A stretch of 64,000 nt of DNA from Comamonadaceae bacterium OS-4 (GCA_027924025.1 AP026970.1:828501-892500), one strand, 5' to 3'; positions 53,209 to 63,784 are shown, counted from the stretch's first letter. Numbers and translations are program-made. The notes: generated by a model from the letters alone, not told the origin.

Positions 53209-54084
53209 CTAAACGCTACCCACCGATAAACCATCGCTGGGTGCCCATCCCTGAAGGGGGTGAACATCCAAACTGCTGCACAACCTGACTTGACAGTCAG
53301 TAGGCGCATCACCCATTTCGATGTCCTGAGTGCAGTGCGCAAAAACTGCGCTTCCTGAACCAGTCATTCGACCACTGAGACCTTTTGAATCTAGCCACTG
53401 AAGGGCTTGGTTCATTTCCGGGCACAGCGTCTGGGCTATGGCCTGCAAATCATTTCTTGTTGTCTTTAAGACATTTTCGAAAGTGTGTGCAGCGAAGCCA
53501 TAGATTGTAGCGCACTCTGAATCACGTTTCAAGCTTGGATCAGAAAAAATTCGTTTTGTTTCTAAACCCGCTCCTGGTTTTACGACCAACCAGCGCGAAA
53601 CCGGGATGTCGATGGGCGTCAGTTTTTCCCCGATCCCTTCTACCCATGCGTTCTTTCCACCGAGGAAAAAGGGCACATCTGCACCCAATTTCAGGCCGAT
53701 CGCCAGCAGCGCTTGCAGCGGCAGATTCAAGTTCCACAGGCGATTCAAGGCGAGCAACGTAGACGCTGCATCCGAAGACCCTCCGCCCATGCCTGCTTGC
53801 GCCGGGATGGATTTGTGGATGCCGATGTGGGCACCCAAAGCGCAACCGGTGGCTTGCTGCAAGGCGCGAGCAGCGCGGAGTATGAGATCGTCTTCCGGCA
53901 AGGCCCAGCTCAGATCCTCGCGGCTGATACCGCCATCACTGCGCAGGTCGAAGTGGAGGGTGTCACTCCAATCAATCAACATAAAGGGGGACTGCAACAG
54001 GTGATATCCATCCTCGCGGCGACCCACGATATGAAGGAACAAGTTGAGCTTGGCGGGGGCGGGAATGTCGTAGAGCGACTGCAT
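53209..54084 (-). CDS. ispE: 4-diphosphocytidyl-2-C-methyl-D-erythritol kinase
   Basis: A 291-residue GHMP kinase of the MEP isoprenoid pathway. The start IPAPAKLNLFLHIVGRREDGYH, the phosphate loop PAQAGMGGGSSDAAS and MTGSGSAVF are the family signatures. It follows lolB by 33 bases, the usual betaproteobacterial order. Confidence 0.97.
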   Translation of the reverse strand: MQSLYDIPAPAKLNLFLHIVGRREDGYHLLQSPFMLIDWSDTLHFDLRSDGGISREDLSWALPEDDLILRAARALQQATGCALGAHIGIHKSIPAQAGMGGGSSDAASTLLALNRLWNLNLPLQALLAIGLKLGADVPFFLGGKNAWVEGIGEKLTPIDIPVSRWLVVKPGAGLETKRIFSDPSLKRDSECATIYGFAAHTFENVLKTTRNDLQAIAQTLCPEMNQALQWLDSKGLSGRMTGSGSAVFAHCTQDIEMGDAPTDCQVRLCSSLDVHPLQGWAPSDGLSVGSV

Positions 54085-54117
54085 GGCGGCGATTATCTGC
54101 GCTGCCGGGCGTGTCGT

Positions 54118-54621
54118 TTAGGGCTGCAGAATGATTCGCAACTCAATACGCGGCAGCGAAGGGTCATCACGCTGGGCCACCAGTCGACCTTGCTCCAGGG
54201 CAGTCAGGTCCACGGACCAGCCTGGCACGGGCGTGGCCGTACCCCGTAGCCAATCAAACAGCGCTTGCACCGGAAGCTCGGCGCCTGTGGCTTGCTGCAC
54301 CAGGGCCTCTACCGAGTCAAACTGGCGGATTTGCCCTTCCGCTGTGAGGGTTGCGGTGCCGGGCGCCCATTGCAGCTTTGCCGCAGTGGTACCAAGGGGG
54401 GTGTAGAAAGTCAGTTGGCCTGCTTCGGCCGAGCCACCCAATTCAAAGTCGGCGCTGAAGGCCTGGGGTGGCGTGCTCTGCACTTTGAGGGCCAGCCTGC
54501 CGCTCCACTGCGATTCAGCAGGAAAAATGCTGTTAGCGCTCGTTTTATGTGCGCAACCCGCTATCAAAAAAATAGCAATCCAGAGCGTGAAGAGCGCTCG
54601 GGTCCGGATTCCCAAGCTCAT
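54118..54621 (-). CDS. lolB: Outer-membrane lipoprotein LolB
   Basis: A 167-residue lipoprotein that receives lipoproteins from LolA and inserts them in the outer membrane. Lipobox LIAGC; body with WSGRLALKV, FSADFELGG and LTFYTPLGTTAAKLQW typical of LolB. The codons from AIF through NSIF, including the lipobox, come from a copy of the dispersed repeat. The ATG overlaps the TPR gene stop (ATGA). Confidence 0.94.
   Translation of the reverse strand: MSLGIRTRALFTLWIAIFLIAGCAHKTSANSIFPAESQWSGRLALKVQSTPPQAFSADFELGGSAEAGQLTFYTPLGTTAAKLQWAPGTATLTAEGQIRQFDSVEALVQQATGAELPVQALFDWLRGTATPVPGWSVDLTALEQGRLVAQRDDPSLPRIELRIILQP
54523..54576 (-). repeat. Dispersed palindromic repeat, copy H
   Basis: On the minus strand GCTATTTTTTTGATAGC followed by GGGTTGCGCACAT and GAGCGCTAACAGC. 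It lies in the start of lolB and encodes the lipobox region, in the same frame (L-I-A) as copy G in the M16 gene. Confidence 0.8.
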
Positions 54622-56354
54622 AAGGACGGGTTAAGCCTCTGGATAGTCTCGCGCAGGGTTTCGTTGTCTTTTTGCAGTTCTAAGCCCTGCTGCCAGATTT
54701 TGGTCGCAGCTTCGCGCTGCCCTGAGACCCACAGTACTTCGCCCAAATGGGCCGCTATTTCTGCGTCCTGCCGGCTGGCATAGGCCTGTTGCAACAGGCG
54801 CTGTGCTTCGGGGAGATTGCCGCTGCGAAACTCCACCCACGCCAAGCTGTCGACGATATAGGGGTCGGCGGGTGCGAACTCCAGAGCCTTTTGAATCAGT
54901 TGCCGCGCCTCTGGCAGGCGTATGCCACGGTCCGCCAAGGAATAGCCCAATGCGTTGTACGCGTGGTGGTAGTCCGGCGCTTTGGCAATCAGCTTGCGCA
55001 GCAGGGTTTCCATCTCCTCAGGCCGACCGAGTTTTTCTGCCACCATGGCCAAGTCGTAGGCGAAGGTGTTGTCATCCGGGTAGGTCTGCACCGCGGTTGT
55101 GAGCAAGGTGTAGGCCTCGCTCATTTGCTTGTAGTCGCGGAGCAGCTGGATTTCGGTGGCCAGCTTGGTGCGCGCGTCATCGGCTTGTCGCTCCGGGGCA
55201 TTGCGTATCGCGGCACGGGCTTCGTCCAGCTTGCCTTGGCGGGCCATCAACGTGGCGCGGCGCACAGTCACCCGCAGAGCGTCTTGGGGGCTTTTGATTC
55301 GTTGCAGGAGTGCGTTGGCTTCGTCGGGCTTGCCGTTCAGTTCTGCAATCTGGGCGAGCAATAAATAGGCTTGTACCGCGCCCCGTCCGGTTTCGGTCTC
55401 GTCATTGGGGTCTTGCTCGGCGGGGAGCAGGCTCAGGTACTGCTTGAGTGATTTCTCTGCAGCGGCCGGGCCTTTGTCCTGGATTTCCAGAGACCCACGT
55501 ACCAGCCAGGCATCTGCAAAATCCGGCTTTTGCGTGTTGATCAACTGCATTTGGGTAAGTGCTTCGGCAAACCGCTGGGCGCCTATCAGGGCCCGCCCGT
55601 AGCCCATACGGATTTCGGGCAGCGCGTTGCCTGCCAGATATTTGCGCACGATCGCCTCGGCGGCGGGCGCATTGGCATCCATCAAATTCAGGGCGAGCAC
55701 TGCGGGCTCTTCAGCGTTGGCATCCAGCGCGGCGCCACGTTGGGCTGCCTCCAGCGCGCCGGGCAGGTTGCCAGAGCCGATTCGCATCACGCCCACAGCA
55801 CTCCAAGCCGCGGGCCCGTAGAGCGTGGTGGGCAGGTCTGCTGCCAGCGCTTGTTCGAGCACCGCCGCAGCCAATGTTTTGTCAGTCACCCGCTGGAAAT
55901 AACGGGGCAACACATTGATAGTGCCTACCCGGTCCTTGCCCGAGAGGCCTTGGAGTTCGCGTTTGAGCGGCTCCGTCAGTTCAGACAGGCGGTTTGTGCC
56001 TATCAATATTTGCAAGATGTAGCGATTGGCATCTTTCGAGCTGGGGAACCCCCGCTGCCAGGCACGGGCAGCTTCGAGCGCAAAGTCCGCGCTTCTGGCG
56101 CGCAGGGCCAGCTCCACCGCCCGCTCGTACAGCCGCGGTGAATTGGCACGCCGGGCTGCATCCAGAGTCAAGGAGAACGCATTGGTCTCATCGCCATTGA
56201 AGGCACTCATTTCCGCCACCAGGATCTGGTACATCAGCCCGGCGTTGAGGTCCGAGTTCGTGACAGGGGTTGGTGCCACCGCCTGCGCGGACCCGAATGG
56301 AATGAGTCCGGCCACGACGGAAGCGATAGCGATGAGGCGTTGGGTGCGGTGCAT
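54618..56354 (-). CDS. Exported tetratricopeptide-repeat protein
   Basis: A 578-residue protein with a signal peptide ([20 protein letters not shown]) and many TPR motifs across its length, such as the last ones near [21 protein letters not shown] and [21 protein letters not shown]. It probably scaffolds envelope complexes. It lies in the lolB-ispE operon and overlaps lolB by four bases. Start at ATG 56354; the longer upstream frame is on the mutM antisense. Confidence 0.9.
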   Translation of the reverse strand: MHRTQRLIAIASVVAGLIPFGSAQAVAPTPVTNSDLNAGLMYQILVAEMSAFNGDETNAFSLTLDAARRANSPRLYERAVELALRARSADFALEAARAWQRGFPSSKDANRYILQILIGTNRLSELTEPLKRELQGLSGKDRVGTINVLPRYFQRVTDKTLAAAVLEQALAADLPTTLYGPAAWSAVGVMRIGSGNLPGALEAAQRGAALDANAEEPAVLALNLMDANAPAAEAIVRKYLAGNALPEIRMGYGRALIGAQRFAEALTQMQLINTQKPDFADAWLVRGSLEIQDKGPAAAEKSLKQYLSLLPAEQDPNDETETGRGAVQAYLLLAQIAELNGKPDEANALLQRIKSPQDALRVTVRRATLMARQGKLDEARAAIRNAPERQADDARTKLATEIQLLRDYKQMSEAYTLLTTAVQTYPDDNTFAYDLAMVAEKLGRPEEMETLLRKLIAKAPDYHHAYNALGYSLADRGIRLPEARQLIQKALEFAPADPYIVDSLAWVEFRSGNLPEAQRLLQQAYASRQDAEIAAHLGEVLWVSGQREAATKIWQQGLELQKDNETLRETIQRLNPSL

Positions 56355-56393
56355 CGGACCATAATAATCCAACCCCCGTATCTGAGAGCGCCC

Positions 56394-57209
56394 ATGCCTG
56401 AATTGCCCGAAGTTGAAGTCACCCGCCGGAGTTTTGCCGACCGCATCACCGGCGCCACGATTCAGGCTGTGCACATGGGCAAACCTTTGCGCTGGCCATT
56501 GCAATGCGAGCCGGCATCGCTGGCGGGCATGCGGGTGCGCGGTGTCCGGCGCCGCGGTAAATATCTGTTGATCGACCTCAGTGAGGGCTTGCTGCTGGTG
56601 CACTTGGGCATGTCGGGTTCGGTGGTTTTTGACCGGCATTTGCCGCCCGCGGGTGTGCACGACCACTTTGACATGGTCACCGACCTTGGTACTTTGCGCC
56701 TGCACGACCCCCGCCGCTTTGGCGCAGTGGTGTTTGCGGCGGGTGAGTCAGACCCGGTTGCGCAAAAACTGCTCGGTCACCTGGGGGTAGAGCCCTTGGG
56801 TGATGGTTTTGATGCCGCCGCCTTTCTGGCCGGGCTGCGGCAGCGCAAAGCCCCCATCAAACAAGTGCTCTTGGCCGGCGAAGTGGTGGTCGGCGTGGGC
56901 AATATTTATGCGTCCGAGGCCTTGTTTTTGGCGGGCATTCGCCCCACCAGCCCGGCTAACAGCATCAGCAAGCCACGCGTGGCCAAGCTCCATGCGGCGG
57001 TGAAGGATGTGCTGAGCCGCGCGGTCGAGAAGGGTGGCAGCACGCTGCGCGACTTTTCCAACGCCAACGGCGAGAGTGGCTACTTTCAATTAGAGGCCAA
57101 TGTCTACGGCCGCGAAGGCGCGCCTTGTCGTGTGTGTGCCGCACCGGTGCGGGCGATCCGGCAAGGGCAGCGATCCACCTATTTCTGCATGATTTGCCAG
57201 AAGCGCTAG
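56394..57209 (+). CDS. mutM: Formamidopyrimidine-DNA glycosylase
   Basis: A 271-residue bifunctional glycosylase/AP lyase that removes 8-oxoguanine. The catalytic Pro and Glu follow the start Met (MPELPEVEV), the H2TH region is [18 protein letters not shown], and a C-x2-C-x16-C-x2-C zinc finger (CRVC/CMIC) ends the protein. Divergent from the TPR gene with 39 bases between starts. Confidence 0.98.
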   Translation: MPELPEVEVTRRSFADRITGATIQAVHMGKPLRWPLQCEPASLAGMRVRGVRRRGKYLLIDLSEGLLLVHLGMSGSVVFDRHLPPAGVHDHFDMVTDLGTLRLHDPRRFGAVVFAAGESDPVAQKLLGHLGVEPLGDGFDAAAFLAGLRQRKAPIKQVLLAGEVVVGVGNIYASEALFLAGIRPTSPANSISKPRVAKLHAAVKDVLSRAVEKGGSTLRDFSNANGESGYFQLEANVYGREGAPCRVCAAPVRAIRQGQRSTYFCMICQKR

Positions 57210-57252
57210 GGCTGGATGGGGTGCTATATTGGCCGATTCCTCGGGGGACTAC

Positions 57253-59214
57253 GTGGCTACTTCATTCAACGATCAATTTGACCAACACGGCACATGGCGG
57301 CGTGAGTTTGCGCTGCGCCTGAAGCTGCTGGCCGAATGGCTGAAAGACCACGAGTTGCTGGATGCCGGCGTCGAAGAGCGCCTGCTGCGCCTGGAAACCC
57401 AGCTGCGCTCTGACAAGGTGATGGTGGCCTTTGTGGCCGAGTTCTCGCGCGGCAAGTCCGAGATGATCAACGCCTTGTTTTTTGCGGGCTACGGCCGGCG
57501 CATCATGCCGGCCAGCGCAGGCCGCACCACCATGTGCCCCACCGAGATGGGGTATGACGCTGAGGTGCCCCCCTGCCTGCGCCTGCTCCCGATTGAGACC
57601 CGTTTGCAACCCCAGGCGCTGATGGAATGGCGCATGGCGCCCGAGAAGTGGACCCGCATCGACCTCGATGTGAACAATCCCCAGCAACTGGCCAAGGCTT
57701 TGGAGAAAGTCGCCGAAACCATTCGGGTGACACAGGAAGAAGCCCGCGCCCTCGGCTTTTGGAATGCCCAAGCCCCTGAAGACAACCCCATGGTGGATGC
57801 GCAAGGCATGGTCGAAGTGCCGCGCTGGCGCCATGCGCTCATCAATATTGCCCACCCGCTGCTCAAGCAGGGGTTGGTGATTCTGGACACCCCGGGCCTG
57901 AACGCCATTGGCGCCGAGCCGGAGCTGACTGTCAGCCTGATTCCCCAGGCCCACGCAGTCGTGTTCATGTTGGGCGCCGACACCGGGGTGACCAAGTCTG
58001 ACCTGGCTATCTGGCGCGAACACCTGATCACCGAGTCCACCGACCCCGAAGCGCGCTTGGTGGTGCTCAACAAAATCGACACGCTGTGGGACGCCCTCAG
58101 TACCCCGGCCCAGATTCAGACCCAGATCGACCGCCAGCGCACCAGCACCGCTGATATTTTGGGGATTCCCAAAGAGCGGGTGATTGCGGTGTCGGCCCAG
58201 AAGGGCCTGGTCGCCAAGGTCACCGAAGACGATGCGCTGTTGCGCCAGAGTTGCCTGCCGGTGCTCGAAGACGTGCTCGGTCACGGCATGATGGGCAAGC
58301 GCCAGCAGATTCTGGCTTCCGCCATGAAGGGCGGAATTACGGATTTGCGGGCTGAAACCGGCCGCGTCATCAACATCCGCAAGCGCGACCTGACTGAGCA
58401 AATGATGGAGTTGCAAAGCCTGCAGGGCAAAAACGCCAACGTCATCAAGCACATGCGGAACCGCATCTCGCAAGAGCAGGCCGAGTTCGACCAGGGTGGC
58501 GCCAAGATCCATGCGGTGCGCTCAGTGCACCTGCGCCTGCTGCGTGAGGTGTTCAATATTTTGGGCGCGGCCATGCTCAAGAAAGAAATGGCCGGACTGG
58601 GTGACACGCTGCTGCAAAAGGGCCTCAAGCTGGGCGTGAAGCGGGCTTACAGCGAAACCTTTGACCGCCTGCGTGCCAACCTGCAGCGGGTGCAAGCCCT
58701 GTGCTCTGAGATCCAGAGCATGTTGGAGGCCAGCTTCACCGCGCTGAACGCCGAATACGGCTTTTCGCTGCAGCCACCGGCGCAGCCGGACATGGCCCGA
58801 TTTACCGTGGATCTGGACACGATCGAACGCAATCACCTGCAGTATTTGGGCCTGGGCAATGCCTTCCGCCTCGCCCAGCCAGAGTTTGCAGACCGCTTGG
58901 TGCGCGCCTTGTCCACGCGGCTGCGCACGGTCCACGAAACGGCCTTGGCCGATGTAGAGCTCTGGAGCAAAGCGTCTGCAGCGCAGCTCGATGCCCAACT
59001 GCGCGAGCGCCGGCGCAACTTTGTGCGCCGTATTGAAGCGATTGACCGCATCTCTCAGGCCGCGGGTGGCCTGGAGGATCGCATTGGCGAAATCAATCTG
59101 CAGAGCAACGCCCTGAATGTGCTGGACGACAAGCTCATGGAGCTCACCTCCTACTTGGTAGCGGCGCACCAGAGCAGCACCGCGCTGACCGAAGTCGACG
59201 TCGAACTGGTCTGA
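57253..59214 (+). CDS. Bacterial dynamin-like GTPase
   Basis: A 653-residue dynamin-family protein. G1 is EFSRGKSEMINAL, G3 DTPGLNAIG and G4 NKIDTLWD. The region after ~340 is helical, with coiled-coil-like heptads (RISQEQAEFDQGG onward) and a long C-terminal stalk. Such proteins remodel membranes. The likely start is GTG at 57253 with CGGGGGA upstream; the frame is open farther back. It lies 43 bases after mutM and two bases before mutY, so the three are probably cotranscribed. Confidence 0.92.
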   Translation: MATSFNDQFDQHGTWRREFALRLKLLAEWLKDHELLDAGVEERLLRLETQLRSDKVMVAFVAEFSRGKSEMINALFFAGYGRRIMPASAGRTTMCPTEMGYDAEVPPCLRLLPIETRLQPQALMEWRMAPEKWTRIDLDVNNPQQLAKALEKVAETIRVTQEEARALGFWNAQAPEDNPMVDAQGMVEVPRWRHALINIAHPLLKQGLVILDTPGLNAIGAEPELTVSLIPQAHAVVFMLGADTGVTKSDLAIWREHLITESTDPEARLVVLNKIDTLWDALSTPAQIQTQIDRQRTSTADILGIPKERVIAVSAQKGLVAKVTEDDALLRQSCLPVLEDVLGHGMMGKRQQILASAMKGGITDLRAETGRVINIRKRDLTEQMMELQSLQGKNANVIKHMRNRISQEQAEFDQGGAKIHAVRSVHLRLLREVFNILGAAMLKKEMAGLGDTLLQKGLKLGVKRAYSETFDRLRANLQRVQALCSEIQSMLEASFTALNAEYGFSLQPPAQPDMARFTVDLDTIERNHLQYLGLGNAFRLAQPEFADRLVRALSTRLRTVHETALADVELWSKASAAQLDAQLRERRRNFVRRIEAIDRISQAAGGLEDRIGEINLQSNALNVLDDKLMELTSYLVAAHQSSTALTEVDVELV

Positions 59215-59216
59215 CC

Positions 59217-60281
59217 ATGGCGACACCGAGTTTTGCCACCGCCGTGGTGCGCTGGCAGGCGCAGCATGGCCGCAACAGCCTGCCTTGGCAAAACACCCAA
59301 GACCCCTACCGGGTGTGGCTGTCAGAAATCATGCTGCAGCAAACGCAGGTGGCCACCGTCATCGGCTATTTCGACCGGTTTCTGGCCCGCTGCCCCACAG
59401 TGGCAGACCTGGCCGCTGCCAGCAGTGACGAGGTCATGGGCCTGTGGAGCGGCCTGGGCTACTACAGCCGCGCCCGCAACTTGCACCGCTGCGCCCAGCT
59501 GGTGATGGAGCTGCACGGCGGCGCCTTCCCGTGCGATGCCGCTACGCTGGTCACTCTGCCTGGGATAGGTCGCTCCACCGCTGCGGCAATTGCCTCGCTG
59601 TGTTTTGACGAGCGGGTGGCCATCATGGATGCCAACGTGAAGCGGGTGCTCACCCGTGTGCTGGGGTTTGACGCCGATCTGGCCACTACCAAGAATGAGC
59701 GCGCTCTGTGGGACCAAGCCACAGCCCTGCTGCCCAGCGCGGCCGAGGTGGCCACTGAGGGCCCGCGTGTGATGCCACGCTACACACAGGGCATGATGGA
59801 CTTGGGGGCCTCGCTTTGCAGCCCCAAGCGGCCCAGCTGTTTGCTTTGCCCGGTGAATAGCCAATGCGCCGCTGCCAAGGCGGGCGATGCCGAGCGCTAC
59901 CCGGTGCGCACTCGCAAGCTTAAGCGCAGCAGCCAGAGCCTGTGGCTCTTGTGGTTGCGGCGTGCTGATGGTGCGGTGTGGCTGAGCAAGCGCCCCACGC
60001 CTGGTGTGTGGGCGGGCTTGCAGTGTTTTCCGCTGTTTGAGAGTGAAGACGCGTTGCGCGCCGCGTTACCGCCCGCGTTTGCTGGCGACGTGCGCTTCAT
60101 GCCCGTGGTGACCCATGTGCTCACGCACAAAGACCTTTTTATGCATCCAGCGCAGGTGGAATGTGCGCAAGGCGCTATGGATTTAATAGCAAGTGGCTTG
60201 GGCGAAGGCGCCTGGTTTACGCCCGCCGAGTGGGCCGCAGCTGGCTTGCCGGCCCCGGTGCGCAGGCTGTTGGAAGGCTAA
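59217..60281 (+). CDS. mutY: Adenine DNA glycosylase
   Basis: A 354-residue glycosylase that removes A opposite 8-oxoguanine. Catalytic Glu in WLSEIMLQQTQV, catalytic Asp in MDANVKRVL, the HhH motif LPGIGRSTAAAI, and the [4Fe-4S] cluster C-x6-C-x2-C-x5-C (CSPKRPSCLLCPVNSQC). The C-terminal MutT-like domain recognises 8-oxoG. A degenerate repeat copy lies near the C-terminus. Confidence 0.98.
   Translation: MATPSFATAVVRWQAQHGRNSLPWQNTQDPYRVWLSEIMLQQTQVATVIGYFDRFLARCPTVADLAAASSDEVMGLWSGLGYYSRARNLHRCAQLVMELHGGAFPCDAATLVTLPGIGRSTAAAIASLCFDERVAIMDANVKRVLTRVLGFDADLATTKNERALWDQATALLPSAAEVATEGPRVMPRYTQGMMDLGASLCSPKRPSCLLCPVNSQCAAAKAGDAERYPVRTRKLKRSSQSLWLLWLRRADGAVWLSKRPTPGVWAGLQCFPLFESEDALRAALPPAFAGDVRFMPVVTHVLTHKDLFMHPAQVECAQGAMDLIASGLGEGAWFTPAEWAAAGLPAPVRRLLEG
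60147..60190 (-). repeat. Dispersed palindromic repeat, copy I
   Basis: On the minus strand GCTATTAAATCCATAGC hairpin followed by GCCTTGCGCAC and TGCGCTGG. Inside mutY, encoding part of VECAQGAMDLIAS on the other strand. Confidence 0.65.
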
Positions 60282-60291
60282 AGCCTACCCC

Positions 60292-61182
60292 CTACCTCGC
60301 GTCCATCTCGCGGTGGCGTTTGAGCGTGATCCACTCACCACTGAAGCGCTTGGCGAGTTGCTCGACCAAAAACACCGAGCGGTGTTGGCCCCCCGTGCAA
60401 CCGATGGCCACGGTGACATAGCTGCGGTGGTCGCTCGCCAAGGCATCGAGCCAGCTCTCCAGAAAGTAGGCAATGTGGTGCTGCATGAGCGCCACGGCAT
60501 CTTCTGCCATCAGGAAATCCATCACCGGCTGGTCCCGCCCGGTCAGGTGCTTGAGCTCGGGGTTGTAGTGCGGGTTGGGCAGCATGCGCACATCGAACAC
60601 GTAGTCCGCATCGGTGGGCACGCCCCGTTTGAAGGCAAACGATTCAAACACCAGCGTGAGTTGCCCGCCGGGCGAGGCGATCAGCGCTTTGACATAGCCT
60701 TGTAACTGCGAGGGGCGGATGATGCTGGAGTCAATCACATGGGCCTGCTCGCGCAGGTCGGCCAGCAGCTCGCGCTCCAGCTCAATCGCATCGACCAGCG
60801 CGCGGCGCTCATCGCGCTCGCCATGGTCGGAGCTACCTTGCGACAAAGGGTGCTTGCGCCGGGTTTCGGAGTAGCGGCGCACCAGCGTGTCGGTGGTCGA
60901 GTCCAAAAACAAAGGCTTAACCACCACGCCCAGCGCCCGCACCGCAGCCAGCTGCTGGGGCACCAAAGGCAGTGAGACCGCACTGCGCACATCCATCGCA
61001 ATGGCGATGCGCTGTGCGTCGTGCTGGCGTTCCAGCTCCACAAAGGGCAGCAGCAGCTCGGGCGGCAGATTGTCGACGCAGTAAAAGCCTGCGTCTTCCA
61101 AGGCGTGAAGCGCCACCGATTTGCCGGAACCCGACATGCCGGTGATCAGCACAATTTCCATCGACGTATGTAGAGAGCTCAT
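60292..61182 (-). CDS. rapZ: RNase adapter protein RapZ
   Basis: A 296-residue P-loop protein ([16 protein letters not shown]) that in E. coli guides RNase E to the sRNA GlmZ and controls glucosamine-6-phosphate synthase. The C-terminal domain has [11 protein letters not shown] and [10 protein letters not shown]. In-frame ATGs at 61182 and 61161; neither has a clear ribosome binding site. Four bases after recN. Confidence 0.95.
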   Translation of the reverse strand: MSSLHTSMEIVLITGMSGSGKSVALHALEDAGFYCVDNLPPELLLPFVELERQHDAQRIAIAMDVRSAVSLPLVPQQLAAVRALGVVVKPLFLDSTTDTLVRRYSETRRKHPLSQGSSDHGERDERRALVDAIELERELLADLREQAHVIDSSIIRPSQLQGYVKALIASPGGQLTLVFESFAFKRGVPTDADYVFDVRMLPNPHYNPELKHLTGRDQPVMDFLMAEDAVALMQHHIAYFLESWLDALASDHRSYVTVAIGCTGGQHRSVFLVEQLAKRFSGEWITLKRHREMDAR

Positions 61183-61186
61183 TTTT

Positions 61187-62836
61187 TTATAGGCCTAGCT
61201 GCAACATTTCTTTTGCGTGTGCCAGCGTAGTGCCTGAGAGTTTCTCCCCACCCAGCATGCGGGCAATTTCGGCTACGCGCTGTTCGCCGCCCACGGGGGC
61301 TACGGTGCTCAGGGTGGCTTTGCCTTGCAGCTGCTTGGACACTACCAAGTGGTGGTGCGCGCAGGCGGCCACCTGGGGCAAGTGGGTCACGGCCAGCACC
61401 TGGCGGTCGCTGCCCAGCTGCTGCATGAGGCGGCCCACGGTCTCGGCCACTGCGCCGCCCACGCCGGAGTCCACCTCGTCAAATATCAATGTCTGGGCGG
61501 TGCCTAGGCGGCTGGTGGTCACCGCAATGGCCAGCGCCATGCGCGACAGCTCGCCACCCGAGGCCACCTTGCCCACCGGGCGCGGGGTGCTGCCCGCGTG
61601 GCCGGCGGCCAAAAAATGCACGTCTTCCAAGCCGCTGGCCTGGGGCTGGGCCAAAGGCTCCAGCGCCACCTCAAACCGGCCACCCTGCATGCCCAAGCCT
61701 TGCATGGCTTGGGTGATGCTCTGGGCCAGCAGGGGCGCGGCTTTGGCGCGTTGTTTGGAGAGGGCTTTGGCCTCCGCCATGAAGGCGACCTGGGCCTTGC
61801 GCTCTTTGGCTTGCAGGCCGTCCAGGTCGGCAGCGGCATCCAGCTGGGCTAGCTCGGTTTTCCAGCAGGCCCACAACTCGGCCAGCTCTTCGGGCGGGCG
61901 CTTGTAGCGGCGCGCCAGGCTCACCCAGAGCGACATGCGTTCGTCCAGCTCGGCCAAGCGCTCCGGGTCCAGCTCAGTGCGGCGGGCATACGAACGCAGG
62001 CTGTGCACGGTGTCTTCTATCTGCGCGACGCTGGAGTTCAGGGCCTCAATGGCGTCTTTGAATTCGGCTTCTAGGTGCGACTGGGCTTGCAGCAACTGCA
62101 GGGCGGCGTGCAGCGGGGCCAGCGCGTTGGTTTCGTCGTCTTCCAGCAGGTTGACGGCGCCTTGGGCGGCATCAATCAGCGCCTGCCCGTTGGCCAGGCG
62201 GCTGTGGCTGGCGTTGAGCTCGGGCCACTCGTCGGTGCCGGGGTTGAGTTTGTCCACCTCGCCAATTTGCCAGGCCAGGCGCTCGCGCTCGCGCTGCAGG
62301 CTGTCTTGTGCGGCTTGGGCTTGGGCAAGAGCTTGTTGGGTCTGGCGCCAGGTGGCCCACAAGCCGCTGAGTGCACCGGTGTCCAACTTGGCATACGCGT
62401 CCAGCAGGCCGCGGACGGCTTCGGGCCGAGTCAGGCTTTGCCAAGCGTGTTGGCCGTGAATGTCCAGCAGCTGCTCGCCAATGGTGCGCAGCTGCTGCGC
62501 GGTGGCGGGACTGCCATTCACCCAGGCGCGGCTTTTGCCTTGCGTATCTACCGTGCGGCGCAGCAGCAGGGTGTCGCCAGCTTCGAAACCGGCTTCGTCC
62601 AGTACCGCTTGCAAACCCGGTGCGTTGTCAAACTCGGCGCTCACATCGGTGCGGGCCGCACCTTCGCGGATCACACCGGTGTCGGCGCGTGCGCCAGTGA
62701 CGAGCTGCAGCGCATCAATCAGGATGGATTTGCCCGCGCCGGTTTCACCTGTCAGCACCGAGAAGCCGGATTCGAGGTCCAGCTCCAGCTCGCTGACGAT
62801 CACAAAGTCTCTGAGAACAATTCGCTTGAGTGCCAT
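61187..62836 (-). CDS. recN: DNA repair protein RecN
   Basis: A 549-residue SMC-like ATPase acting in double-strand break repair. N-terminal Walker [15 protein letters not shown], central coiled coil, ABC signature in [12 protein letters not shown] and Walker [13 protein letters not shown]. Between nadK and rapZ in a minus-strand run, 20 bases after nadK. Confidence 0.98.
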   Translation of the reverse strand: MALKRIVLRDFVIVSELELDLESGFSVLTGETGAGKSILIDALQLVTGARADTGVIREGAARTDVSAEFDNAPGLQAVLDEAGFEAGDTLLLRRTVDTQGKSRAWVNGSPATAQQLRTIGEQLLDIHGQHAWQSLTRPEAVRGLLDAYAKLDTGALSGLWATWRQTQQALAQAQAAQDSLQRERERLAWQIGEVDKLNPGTDEWPELNASHSRLANGQALIDAAQGAVNLLEDDETNALAPLHAALQLLQAQSHLEAEFKDAIEALNSSVAQIEDTVHSLRSYARRTELDPERLAELDERMSLWVSLARRYKRPPEELAELWACWKTELAQLDAAADLDGLQAKERKAQVAFMAEAKALSKQRAKAAPLLAQSITQAMQGLGMQGGRFEVALEPLAQPQASGLEDVHFLAAGHAGSTPRPVGKVASGGELSRMALAIAVTTSRLGTAQTLIFDEVDSGVGGAVAETVGRLMQQLGSDRQVLAVTHLPQVAACAHHHLVVSKQLQGKATLSTVAPVGGEQRVAEIARMLGGEKLSGTTLAHAKEMLQLGL

Positions 62837-62856
62837 GTTTTCAATAAGGGTGGTGC

Positions 62857-63753
62857 TTACGCCACGCCTTCATTCCAATGCATTTTCTGGCGCAGGGTGT
62901 CAAAGTAGGTCCAGCCCTTGGGGTGCAAAAAGCGCACCTTGTGCTGCGATCGGGTCACCTCAATGCGGTCACCGTGCATCAGACTGGCCAGGCTTTGCAT
63001 GTCAAAGTTGGCGCTGGCATCGCGCCCTGCTACGATTTCGATAGCTATATGCGCACTATCTGCGAGCGCTATCGGCCGATTTGATAATGTATGGGGCGCA
63101 ATCGGCACCATCACCCATGCGGCGATCGAGGGGTGCAACAGCGGCCCGCCGGCCGACATGGCATAAGCGGTGGAGCCCGTGGGCGAGGCGATGATCAGCC
63201 CGTCTGCCCGCTGGTTGGCTACAAAGTGCCCGTCCACCTCCACCCGCAGCTCCACCATGCCCGAGGTGGCGCCGCGGTTCACCACCACGTCGTTCATGGC
63301 CTCGGCCTCAAACACGCAGTGGCCGTCGCGCATCACGCGGGCGCGCATCAGGGCGCGGTCGTCCACCTCGTAGTGGCCGGCCAGCATGGGGGCTAGCGTG
63401 GTTTTGTACTGTTCGAAGCGGATGTCGGTAATAAACCCCAGCCGCCCGGAGTTGATGCCGATCAGCGGCACCTGGTAGCGCGCCAGTTGGCGGCCTATGC
63501 CCAGCATGGTGCCGTCGCCACCCACCACCAGGGCCAGGTCGCAATGGGTGCCAATGCCGTCCACATCCAGTGTTGTGTAGTTGCTCAGGCCCGTGTTGGC
63601 GGCGGTGTCGGCCTCGATCACCACCTCGCAGCCCTGGTCCATCAAATAATGGGCAATCTCGTCCAGCGATTTGCGGGACGAGGCCCCTGCAGCGCTGGTG
63701 CCGGTGGTTTGGTACTTGCCGATCAGAGCGACATGCCTAAATAGAGACAACAT
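62857..63753 (-). CDS. nadK: NAD kinase
   Basis: A 298-residue kinase making NADP. The diacylglycerol-kinase-like [11 protein letters not shown] and the NAD-binding [19 protein letters not shown] are intact. ATG at 63753 chosen; the longer upstream frame overlaps the divergent hrcA promoter. A repeat copy is embedded near [15 protein letters not shown] without a length change compared with E. coli NadK. Confidence 0.97.
   Translation of the reverse strand: MLSLFRHVALIGKYQTTGTSAAGASSRKSLDEIAHYLMDQGCEVVIEADTAANTGLSNYTTLDVDGIGTHCDLALVVGGDGTMLGIGRQLARYQVPLIGINSGRLGFITDIRFEQYKTTLAPMLAGHYEVDDRALMRARVMRDGHCVFEAEAMNDVVVNRGATSGMVELRVEVDGHFVANQRADGLIIASPTGSTAYAMSAGGPLLHPSIAAWVMVPIAPHTLSNRPIALADSAHIAIEIVAGRDASANFDMQSLASLMHGDRIEVTRSQHKVRFLHPKGWTYFDTLRQKMHWNEGVA
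63029..63086 (+). repeat. Dispersed palindromic repeat, copy J
   Basis: GCTACGATTTCGATAGC followed by TATATGCGCAC, then GAGCGCTATCGG; 27 of 39 ungapped bases match copy G. It is on the strand opposite nadK, within its coding region. Confidence 0.7.
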
Positions 63754-63784
63754 GCGCAAATTAGACACTAAATAGGTTACTAAA

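Noticed and set aside
51458..53212. A 584-codon plus-strand frame across rplY and prs
   Set aside because: It covers two well-identified minus-strand genes and the tRNA; no family resemblance.
63754..63784. CIRCE-like site before hrcA (TTAGACAC...)
   Set aside because: Only the first few bases match TTAGCACTC and there is no inverted partner.
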